Assembly (NCBI GenBank): GCA_031258265.1
Contig: JAIRNB010000210.1
Coordinates: 1-10,352 of the forward strand
Reading direction: 5' to 3'
DNA from: Treponema sp.
Lineage (GTDB): Bacteria; Spirochaetota; Spirochaetia; Treponematales; Breznakiellaceae
Length of the DNA stretch: 10,352 nt
The translations under genes were made by a program, and so were the position numbers. The notes below the pieces were generated by a model. That model searched no databases. It was not told the DNA's origin and saw only the letters and a program-made list of their open reading frames with translations. Below, piece by piece: positions 1 to 5,939 of the stretch (its first letter is position 1; each line of letters opens with the position of its first letter).

Positions 1-74
1 CCTTCGGCTATGCACTGGTCGGCATGGATGCCGGCTGTGATAAACGCATACGTTTTTGCAAAGCAAAAACGTAA
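1..74 (+). CDS. Possible 3' end of an upstream gene, 5' truncated
   Basis: In the frame that begins at position 3 the sequence is open and reads FGYALVGMDAGCDKRIRFCKAKT before a TAA at 72-74. It would be the last 23 codons of a plus-strand gene entering from the left. The last residues (RFCKAKT) are encoded by the hairpin at 49-73, so if the gene is real the repeat forms its C-terminus. Another frame is also open through here into the GC-rich repeat, so the choice is weak. No family can be recognised from so short a tail. Confidence 0.25.
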   Translation, partial: FGYALVGMDAGCDKRIRFCKAKT

Positions 75-107
75 AGCCCAAAAATGGCATGGATGCCATT
101 TTTGGGC
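21..107. repeat. Three consecutive hairpins, two with A/T-tract arms
   Basis: Three inverted repeats follow each other. The first is CGGCAT-GG-ATGCCG at 21-34. The second has 11-bp perfect arms at 49-59 and 63-73 (TACGTTTTTGC, loop AAA). The third has 15-bp perfect arms at 76-90 and 93-107 (GCCCAAAAATGGCAT, loop GG). The 12-mer GGCATGGATGCC occurs at the centre of both the first (22-33) and the third (86-97). None is followed by a T run on the plus strand, so they are not classical intrinsic terminators, although a bidirectional transcription end is possible. They lead directly into the structured repeat at 109-209. Confidence 0.75.
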
Positions 108-108
108 A

Positions 109-237
109 GCGCAAGGGATTGTAGGGGGCGCGAAGCGCGCCACCGCAGCCCCGGAGGGGCGAGGAGGCCGGAGCGGGTAAGGGACCCGCGGAGCCCCGAA
201 AAGCCCGGTCCCCGCCGTTGCGAAAGCAAAGGCGGGG
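109..237 (+). repeat. Structured dispersed repeat, copy A (core 109-209 plus terminal hairpin 210-237)
   Basis: The core at 109-209 is nearly identical to the reverse complement of 9939-10045. It carries three stem-loops in a row: GGCGCG-AAG-CGCGCC (127-141), GCCCC-GGA-GGGGC (148-160) and GCGGGT-AAGGG-ACCCGC (173-189). A further nested hairpin follows at 210-237, with outer arms CCCCGCC/GGCGGGG and an inner TTGC-GAAA-GCAA. The core differs from copy B by about three substitutions and by the middle stem, which has different bases and length but keeps its pairing and GGA loop. It has no credible coding role: an open frame through it into purE is an accident of GC-rich DNA. It resembles a REP/MITE-like palindromic element; the family is not recognised. 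Confidence 0.85.
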
Positions 238-341
238 ATGCGCCCAAAATACTAAGAACAAGAGATAAAAATTCCCCCCATGTTTGTCCTGAACGCCAGT
301 CCGCCTTGTTCCCGGCCTCCATCCGTGGTAGAGTAGGGGCC

Positions 342-821
342 ATGAGGGCTGCCATTATCTTTGGTTCAAAGTCGGATGGTGCCGTGATGAAAAAGGCCGC
401 CGATGTGTTCAAAGAATTCGGCGTGGCCTATAGCTCCCATATCCTTTCCGCCCACAGGGTTCCGGAGCTGCTGGAAGAAACCCTGACGGAGCTGGAAGCG
501 GGGGGGACGGAGCTTATCATTGCCGGGGCGGGGCTGGCGGCCCATTTACCGGGGTTTATCGCCAGCAAGACTCTGCTTCCTGTGATTGCGGTGCCTATTG
601 TATCCGGCGGCCTGGGCGGGATTGACGCCCTGCTTTCTACTGTGCAGATGCCCCGGCCTATCCCTGTGGCCACGGTGGGCCTGGATAACGCCGCCAATGC
701 CGCGTATCTGGCCCTGGAGATCCTTTCCCTTAAATACCCTGATCTAAAGCGGAAGCTGCGGGAATTCCGCAAAACGATGAAGGAAGAATTCGCCCGCGCG
801 AATGAAGGAGTGGAGCTGTGA
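342..821 (+). CDS. purE: PurE, 5-(carboxyamino)imidazole ribonucleotide mutase (class I type)
   Basis: A 159-residue cytosolic enzyme of de novo purine synthesis that produces 4-carboxy-AIR (CAIR). The length matches the family. Visible signatures are GSKSD at residues 8-12 (phosphate/nucleotide loop), SAHR at 36-39 (catalytic histidine region) and AGAGLAAHLPG at 61-71, followed by QMPRPIPVATV. The SAHR and AAHLPG signatures are those of class I PurE, which isomerises N5-CAIR made by PurK. Class II enzymes, which carboxylate AIR directly and are known from Treponema denticola, have AGRSN in place of AAHLPG. No purK lies in the window. The start is the ATG at 342 because the family N-terminus (MRAAIIFGSKSD) begins there; the open frame extends upstream only through repeat DNA. 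The ribosome site before it is weak (GTAGGGGCC). The stop overlaps the purC start by 4 nt. A G7 run lies at 500-506. Confidence 0.93.
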   Translation: MRAAIIFGSKSDGAVMKKAADVFKEFGVAYSSHILSAHRVPELLEETLTELEAGGTELIIAGAGLAAHLPGFIASKTLLPVIAVPIVSGGLGGIDALLSTVQMPRPIPVATVGLDNAANAAYLALEILSLKYPDLKRKLREFRKTMKEEFARANEGVEL

Positions 822-1597
822 ATAAGGGGGACGAAAAAAAAGCCGCGGGACGGACGAAGGCGGCGGCGCTAAGGGGGCCTCTGCTCTACGAGGGTAAGGC
901 AAAGCGGGTGTACGCCACGGACCGGGAAGACCGGGTGATTATCCATTACAAGGATGATGCCACTGCCTTTAACGGGGGAAAAAAGGGGAGCATAGAGGAC
1001 AAGGGGCTGATGAACAACGCTATTGCCTCCGGTCTTTTTGAGCTGCTGGAAGAATCGGGGATTCCTACCCATTACCTGGGCCGGGCCGGCGACAGGGATA
1101 TGCTCTGCAGGAGGGTAAAAATTATTCCCCTGGAGGTCATTGTCCGTAATGTGGCCGCCGGGTCTATGGCAAAACGGCTGGGTCTGGAGGAAGGGACGGC
1201 CCTTAAAACCACGGTCTTTGAATTTTCCTATAAAGACGACGCCCTGGGGGACCCCCTGATCAACGACTACCACGCGGTAGCTATTGGCCTTTCCAGTTTT
1301 AGGGAGATTGAAGAAATACGGGAGATTACCTTTAGGGTAAATAAGATTCTCTGCCGGTTTTTCCTGAAGCGGGGGATCAGGCTTATCGACTTTAAGCTGG
1401 AATTTGGCCGGACCCTGGGAAGGGACGGGAAGCAGCGCCGGGGCAGGCTGGTGCTGGCCGATGAGATTTCCCCGGATACCTGCCGCTTCTGGGACGCTAA
1501 AACCAACGAAAAGCTTGACAAAGACCGGTTCCGCCGGGACTTGGGAAATGTAAAGGAAGCCTACGTTGAAATCCTCAAGCGGATTGGAAAACAGTAA
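818..1597 (+). CDS. purC: PurC, SAICAR synthetase
   Basis: Phosphoribosylaminoimidazole-succinocarboxamide synthase, 259 residues, which joins aspartate to CAIR with ATP, the step after PurE. Family signatures in order: LLYEGKAKRVY (residues 22-32, ATP-binding N-lobe), a DATAFNGGKKGSIEDKG segment near 47-63, VIVRNVAAGSMAKRLG, LIDFKLEFGR, DEISPDTCRFWD and KDRFRRDLG. The body matches the bacterial short form. An extra basic, alanine-rich N-terminus of about 20 residues precedes the conserved core. The start is GTG at 818, overlapping the purE stop as GTGA, with a strong GAAGGAG site at 804-810, so translation is probably coupled to purE. It overlaps purF by 32 nt if the TTG start of purF is correct. 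Confidence 0.95.
   Translation: MNKGDEKKAAGRTKAAALRGPLLYEGKAKRVYATDREDRVIIHYKDDATAFNGGKKGSIEDKGLMNNAIASGLFELLEESGIPTHYLGRAGDRDMLCRRVKIIPLEVIVRNVAAGSMAKRLGLEEGTALKTTVFEFSYKDDALGDPLINDYHAVAIGLSSFREIEEIREITFRVNKILCRFFLKRGIRLIDFKLEFGRTLGRDGKQRRGRLVLADEISPDTCRFWDAKTNEKLDKDRFRRDLGNVKEAYVEILKRIGKQ
1552..1559 (+). promoter_or_regulatory. Ribosome binding site supporting a TTG start of purF
   Basis: AAAGGAAG lies inside the 3' end of purC, with its GGA 8 nt before TTG at 1566. The other in-frame candidates (TTG 1584 and TTG 1623) have no comparable site, so 1566 is preferred. Confidence 0.5.
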
Positions 1598-3083
1598 TAC
1601 TGCCGGCGGCGGGCCGGGCCCTTTGTTCCGGACTTGTTCCCCGGATGATAAGCTGCATGAGGCCTGCGGGGTTTTCGGCGTTTTCCTGGATGATCCCCGG
1701 CGGGATGCCGCGCCCCTGGTGTATTACGGCCTTTTGGCCCTGCAGCACCGGGGCCAGGAAAGCGCGGGGATTGCGGCGGTAAAAGACCGGAATATCGATC
1801 TCCGCAAGGGTATGGGGCTGGCGGCGGAGGTGTTTACCCCGGAGACCGTGGCCCAGCTTAAAGGTCCCGCGGCGGTGGGCCATGTGCGTTACTCCACCGC
1901 GGGGTCCAGCAGTATCGAAAACGCCCAACCCTTTGTAAGCCGTTTTAAACTTGGTTCTATCGCCGTGGCCCATAACGGCACCCTGACTAACGCCGATGTG
2001 GTGCGGGAACTTCTGGAGGACGCGGGTATAGGTTTTACCGCTTCCAGCGACAGCGAAGTCATTGTCAATCTGATTGCCAAAAACTACCGGAAGGGTTTGG
2101 AAAAGGCCCTGACGGATACGATCAAATTTATCAAGGGTTCCTATGCCCTGGTCATGCTGAGCGATGAAGTCCTGGTGGGGGCCAGGGACCCCAACGGCAT
2201 CCGGCCCCTCTGCCTTGGCAAGCTCCCTTCTGTCCGGGGCGCTGTTGAATCGGGGGCCGAGTCCGGGAACGCCGTTGAATCCGGGGGCGGTTGGATTCTG
2301 GCGAGCGAGAGCTGCGCCATAGACGCGGTGGGGGGGGAGTTTGTCCGGGATGTTGAACCGGGGGAAGTGGTGATCATCAGCGGGGCCGAGGTTTTTTCCT
2401 TTAGCTTCAGCGAAAAAACCCGGCGGGCGGTCTGCTCCTTTGAATACGTTTATTTCGCCCGGCCCGACAGCGTTATTGACGGGACCGATGTATACGGTTC
2501 CCGGCTGCGGGCGGGGGGAATCTTAGCCAGGGAGTCCGCCGCCGCCGCAGACCTGGTGATCGGAGTCCCCGATTCGGGAATTCCCGCGGCCATTGGATAC
2601 GGTAAGGCCGCCGGTATCCCCTTTGGCATGGGGATCGTTAAAAGCAAATACGTGGCCCGGACCTTTATCTCCCCGGATCAGGACAGGCGGGAACGGGCGG
2701 TTTCGGTAAAACACAATGTTATCAAGAGCGAGGTCCAGGGGAAGCGGGTGGTCCTCATTGACGATTCTATTGTCCGGGGGACCACATCCCGGCGGCTGGT
2801 ATCGATTCTTAAGGCCGCGGGGGCCAGGGAGGTACATATCCGGGTCTGTTCCCCGCCGGTGCGCTGCCCCTGTTACTTTGGGATCGACACCCCCCACCGC
2901 AAAGACCTTATCAGCAACGGCGCCAGTATCAGTGAACTCTGCGTCTCCCTGGGGGCGGACAGCCTGGCCTTTATCTCCGTGGAGGGACTCCTGGAATCCC
3001 TGGGAGCCACGGCGGAGCAATCCTACTGCCTGGGTTGTTTTACCGGGGAATATCCGATTCCCGTATCGGGAAACGGGGAATAG
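1566..3083 (+). CDS. purF: PurF, amidophosphoribosyltransferase (Fe-S, propeptide type)
   Basis: Glutamine PRPP amidotransferase, 505 residues, catalysing the committed step of purine synthesis: PRPP plus glutamine to 5-phosphoribosylamine. The N-terminal Ntn glutaminase domain has its nucleophile at Cys34 (EACGVFG), then HRGQE (61-65), RYSTAG and HNGTLTN. Cys34 is exposed only after removal of an N-terminal propeptide, as in the Bacillus subtilis type. The C-terminal phosphoribosyltransferase domain has the PRPP loop IDDSIVRGTTSRR (about 398-410). Cys290, Cys436, Cys488 and Cys491 (YCLGC) fit the four ligands of the [4Fe-4S] cluster in the B. subtilis type, so an oxygen-sensitive cluster enzyme is likely. 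Oddities are a 33-residue propeptide (11 in B. subtilis), a TTG start inside purC, and a low-complexity insert AVESG-AESGN-AVESG at 226-240. A G8 run lies at 2330-2337. TTG 1584 or 1623 remain possible starts. Confidence 0.93.
   Translation: MKSSSGLENSNTAGGGPGPLFRTCSPDDKLHEACGVFGVFLDDPRRDAAPLVYYGLLALQHRGQESAGIAAVKDRNIDLRKGMGLAAEVFTPETVAQLKGPAAVGHVRYSTAGSSSIENAQPFVSRFKLGSIAVAHNGTLTNADVVRELLEDAGIGFTASSDSEVIVNLIAKNYRKGLEKALTDTIKFIKGSYALVMLSDEVLVGARDPNGIRPLCLGKLPSVRGAVESGAESGNAVESGGGWILASESCAIDAVGGEFVRDVEPGEVVIISGAEVFSFSFSEKTRRAVCSFEYVYFARPDSVIDGTDVYGSRLRAGGILARESAAAADLVIGVPDSGIPAAIGYGKAAGIPFGMGIVKSKYVARTFISPDQDRRERAVSVKHNVIKSEVQGKRVVLIDDSIVRGTTSRRLVSILKAAGAREVHIRVCSPPVRCPCYFGIDTPHRKDLISNGASISELCVSLGADSLAFISVEGLLESLGATAEQSYCLGCFTGEYPIPVSGNGE
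2241..2285 (+). repeat. 15-nt in-frame tandem repeat (three units) inside purF
   Basis: Three 15-nt units encode AVESG, AESGN and AVESG. The first and third are nearly identical (GCTGTTGAATCGGGG and GCCGTTGAATCCGGG). The segment lies in a loop of the glutaminase domain, just before WILASESC, where B. subtilis PurF has only a short turn. It looks like a slippage-driven expansion that leaves the frame and the active-site motifs intact. Confidence 0.75.
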
Positions 3084-3169
3084 GGCTGCTTGCTTAAAAA
3101 AATGAGCTTGTTCCGCCTTTGGCCATACGCGGCGGGGCCATACATAATCCACACGTAAAGGGGAAAGGG

Positions 3170-4642
3170 ATGATAGATCTGCGGATTAACGGGGAGATCC
3201 TGGAAAAAAATGTCAAAAGGGCCAGGGAGAAGGGGATTATCGTTCCTACTTTTTCCTGGATGCGGGACCCGGAAAGGATACCCGGCAAAATAAAAGAACG
3301 TCTTAGTCATACCGGCCTCTGGGACCTGGACCCGGTAAACCTGTTCAGGATCACCTGGAAAAACGAGCCTAAAGAAAGGGGAGGGCTTTTCGCCGGCCCC
3401 AATTTTATCGAACTGCCCCCGGCCCTTACCGGGGTAAAGGCCCGGATCATCTGCCTGCCGGGGAAGTATTTTCCCACCGGCTGTCATAAGGTGGGGGCCG
3501 CCTTTGGCTGCCTGGTTCCCCGCCTGGTAACCGGCCAGTTTGACGCGGTTTCCCAAAAGGCGGTATGGCCCTCCACGGGGAACTACTGCCGGGGCGGGGC
3601 CTTTAACTCCAGGCTCCTGGCGGTAGATTCTGTGGCGATACTGCCGGAGGGGATGAGCAGGGAACGTTTTGACTGGCTTAAGACGGTGGCTTCGGAGATT
3701 ATCGCCACGGCGGGGACCGAGTCCAACGTGAAGGAAATTTTTGACAAGGTGCATGAGATCAGGGCGGCCCGGAAAGACGCGGTGATTTTTAACCAGTTTG
3801 AGGAAATGGGGAACTACCTGTGGCACTACAGCGTTACCGGCCCCGCCATTGCCGGGGCCTTTGAAAGCCTGCGGGCCGGGGGCGGGGGGGAGAATTTCGC
3901 GGGGGTCTGCCTCAGTTCCGGTTCCGCGGGGACTCTGGCCTCCGGGGATTTCCTCAAGCAGAAATACCCCCAGAGTAAAATTGCCGTGGGGGAAGCCCTG
4001 CAGTGCCCCACGATTCTGAACAACGGTTTTGGTTCCCACCGGATCGAGGGAATCGGGGACAAGCATATCCCCTGGATACACAATGTAAAAAACACCGACA
4101 TGGCTATTGCCATTGACGACAGGGATTCTGTGGCCCTGCTCCGGCTTTTTAACGAGGAGGCGGGAAAAGATTTTCTTGTTAAGGAGGCGGGCCTGGAGAA
4201 AGAGCAGGCGGCGGCCCTTTCCCTTATGGGAATCTCCGGTATTTCCAATATGCTTTGCTGTATCAAATTCGCCAAGTATTACGAGCTTGGCGCCAACGAT
4301 GTAGTGGCTACGGTGCTGACCGATTCGGTGGATATGTACAGGTCCCGGCTGGAAGAACTGCGGAAGGAGCGGGGCGAGTACCGGGCCCTGGACGGGGCGG
4401 CGGATTTCGCCGCCGGCCTTATGGGGGAAGCCGTGGATAATATGCTGGAACTCAGCTACCCCGAGCGGAAGCGGATACACAATCTTAAATACTACACCTG
4501 GGTTGAACAACAGGGCAGGACTGTGGAAGAACTGGAGGATCAGTGGTACCGCCAGGAAAAGAATTTCCTGGGGGTGCAGCGGCAGGCCGCCGAGATCGAT
4601 TCCCTTATCGAAGAATTCAACGGCAGGACCGGCCTCTTATGA
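3170..4642 (+). CDS. PLP-dependent fold-type II enzyme, substrate unknown
   Basis: A 490-residue enzyme related to the cysteine synthase/threonine synthase (tryptophan synthase beta) superfamily. After about 100 residues of unusual N-terminus comes PTGCHKVGAAFG, whose Lys107 fits the PLP Schiff-base lysine. STGNYCRGG (135-143) fits the substrate-carboxylate/asparagine loop, and SSGSAGTLASG (249-259) resembles the glycine-rich phosphate-binding loop. It is longer than cysteine synthase (about 310) and lacks its SVKDR and TSGNTG forms, so the reaction is probably different. No signal peptide or membrane segment is seen. The start is ATG 3170, preceded by GGGGAAAGGG; a TTG at 3119 in the same frame lacks a site. 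The stop overlaps the next PLP gene by ATGA, so the two are coupled and may form a pair or complex. The neighbours YgeY and YgeW point to amino-acid or nitrogen catabolism. The specific function is not known to me. Confidence 0.85.
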   Translation: MIDLRINGEILEKNVKRAREKGIIVPTFSWMRDPERIPGKIKERLSHTGLWDLDPVNLFRITWKNEPKERGGLFAGPNFIELPPALTGVKARIICLPGKYFPTGCHKVGAAFGCLVPRLVTGQFDAVSQKAVWPSTGNYCRGGAFNSRLLAVDSVAILPEGMSRERFDWLKTVASEIIATAGTESNVKEIFDKVHEIRAARKDAVIFNQFEEMGNYLWHYSVTGPAIAGAFESLRAGGGGENFAGVCLSSGSAGTLASGDFLKQKYPQSKIAVGEALQCPTILNNGFGSHRIEGIGDKHIPWIHNVKNTDMAIAIDDRDSVALLRLFNEEAGKDFLVKEAGLEKEQAAALSLMGISGISNMLCCIKFAKYYELGANDVVATVLTDSVDMYRSRLEELRKERGEYRALDGAADFAAGLMGEAVDNMLELSYPERKRIHNLKYYTWVEQQGRTVEELEDQWYRQEKNFLGVQRQAAEIDSLIEEFNGRTGLL

Positions 4643-5880
4643 GAAATGTGCTGGGGGCCCTTTGTATTAAGTGCGGCGCGGAACACCAGGCGGGGGATCG
4701 TACCTGCACCTGTCCTAAATGCGGCGGCGTTCTGGAAATTGTCTATGATTACCCTTATATCAAAACGGTACTCACCAGGGAGAAATTGGCGGGCCGGAGG
4801 GACCCCGGCTTTTGGCGTTACCGGGAGCTTCTTCCCGTGGGGGAAGATTCCGCGCCGCCGCCCCTGCGGGTGGGGGGCTCCCCCCTCTACCGGGCGGAGA
4901 GGCTGGGGAAAATTCTGGGGCTTAAAAACCTTTATATCAAGGATGACGGACTTAACCCCACCGCCAGCCTTAAAGACCGGGCCTCCGCCCTGGCGGTAAT
5001 CCGGGCCAGGGATGCGGGCATTACGACGCTGGCTTGCTCCTCCACGGGGAACGCCGCTTCCTCCCTGGCGGGGAACGCCGCTTCCCTGGGCTTTAAGTCT
5101 TTTATCTTTGTGCCGGAACGGGCCCCCGCGGGAAAACTGACCCAGCTTCTCATCTTTGGGGCCGTGGTGATCAGCGTGCAGGGGAACTACGGGGATGCCT
5201 TTAGGCTTTCCGCCGGGGCTATCGAAAAATACGGATGGTACAACCGGAACGCGGCGATCAATCCCTATTTGTCGGAGGGTAAGAAAACTGTTTCCTTTGA
5301 GATCGCCGAACAGTTGGATTTCACCGTTCCCGATTATGTGGCGGTCTCTGTGGGGGACGGCTGTACCATCGCCGGAGTTTGGAAGGGTTTCAAGGACCTC
5401 TATGCCATTGGTCTTACCGGCAAACTTCCCCGGCTTATCAGCGTCCAGGCCGCCGGATGCTGCCCCGTGAACCGGGCCTTTGAAAGCGGCGCCCCCCTTA
5501 CCCCCATGGAAGAAAATACCATTGCCGATAGTATTGCTGTGGGGGTCCCCCGGAACGGGGAAAAGGCCCTCCGGGCGATTCGGGAATCCGGGGGGATGGC
5601 GGTGAATGTAAGTGACGGGGAAATCCTGGAAGCCATGGGACTTCTGGGCGCCGCCGCGGGGGTCTTCGGGGAACCTGCCGGGGCCGCCGCCACCGCGGGG
5701 CTCAGGAAAGCCGTGGAGCGGGGACTTATCCCGGAGGAAGCCCTGACGGTTTCTATAGTTACCGGTAACGGCCTAAAGGACAGCGCCGGCGCCCGGCGGG
5801 CCGCGGGGGAACCTATCAGTATTCCTGCGGACATGGAGCTTCTGGTTAAGGAATTTCAGCGGCGGCATATCAGAGCATAA
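4639..5880 (+). CDS. Threonine synthase-like PLP enzyme
   Basis: A 413-residue fold-type II PLP enzyme. The N-terminus has a zinc-ribbon-like cluster (Cys9, Cys12, Cys23, Cys25, Cys28), as in many threonine synthases. Then come NPTASLKDR with Lys112 as the PLP lysine, STGNAASSLAG, the glycine loop VGDGCTIAG, a GEPAGAAATAG segment and the terminal VTGNGLKDS, which is a strong threonine synthase signature. Family members make threonine from O-phosphohomoserine, but related enzymes act on other beta- or gamma-substituted amino acids. Its position, overlapping another PLP enzyme by 4 nt and upstream of YgeY/YgeW, with no homoserine kinase or dehydrogenase nearby, argues that it may be a catabolic paralogue. 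The start is ATG 4639, translationally coupled with no strong site of its own. No thrC symbol is given because the reaction is uncertain. An exact 16-bp repeat lies at 5046-5061 and 5070-5085. Confidence 0.88.
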   Translation: MRNVLGALCIKCGAEHQAGDRTCTCPKCGGVLEIVYDYPYIKTVLTREKLAGRRDPGFWRYRELLPVGEDSAPPPLRVGGSPLYRAERLGKILGLKNLYIKDDGLNPTASLKDRASALAVIRARDAGITTLACSSTGNAASSLAGNAASLGFKSFIFVPERAPAGKLTQLLIFGAVVISVQGNYGDAFRLSAGAIEKYGWYNRNAAINPYLSEGKKTVSFEIAEQLDFTVPDYVAVSVGDGCTIAGVWKGFKDLYAIGLTGKLPRLISVQAAGCCPVNRAFESGAPLTPMEENTIADSIAVGVPRNGEKALRAIRESGGMAVNVSDGEILEAMGLLGAAAGVFGEPAGAAATAGLRKAVERGLIPEEALTVSIVTGNGLKDSAGARRAAGEPISIPADMELLVKEFQRRHIRA

Positions 5881-5894
5881 CATTTTAAGCGGTT

Positions 5895-5924
5895 GTTGTT
5901 CAAAAACTGAAGTTTTTGAACAAC
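5895..5924. repeat. Perfect palindrome, copy 1 (between the threonine synthase-like gene and ygeY)
   Basis: The 14-bp arms GTTGTTCAAAAACT (5895-5908) and AGTTTTTGAACAAC (5911-5924) pair perfectly around GA. No T run follows, so it is not a typical terminator. It ends 6 nt before the ribosome site of ygeY. A diverged copy sits just after the ygeY stop. Confidence 0.85.
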
Positions 5925-5930
5925 ACTATT

Positions 5931-5936
5931 GGAGGA
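5931..5936 (+). promoter_or_regulatory. Ribosome binding site that decides the ygeY start
   Basis: GGAGGA lies just before GTG at 5940 (4 nt from the GGAGG core). It rules against the more upstream TTG at 5916, which falls inside the palindrome. Confidence 0.75.
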
Positions 5937-5939
5937 ACT

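Noticed and set aside
305..334. Sigma-70-like promoter for purE (TTGTTC, 18 nt, TAGAGT)
   Set aside because: Both boxes are poor matches, and the -10 would leave a leader of only a few bases before the start codon.
84..341. Upstream extension of the purE open frame
   Set aside because: The extra 86 codons run through the hairpin and structured repeat, and PurE homology begins at the ATG at 342.
3121..3144. 8-bp direct repeat GGCCATAC
   Set aside because: It is short enough to arise by chance and lacks symmetry or a promoter next to it.
3102..3158. An 18-codon frame (MSLFRLWPYAAGPYIIHT) between purF and the PLP gene, a possible leader peptide
   Set aside because: It has no ribosome site, no regulatory codon run and no attenuator-like hairpins after it.
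3023..4510. Long open frame on the minus strand opposite purF and the PLP gene
   Set aside because: GC-rich DNA opens antisense frames. The translation has no recognisable motif and lies opposite a clearly conserved enzyme.
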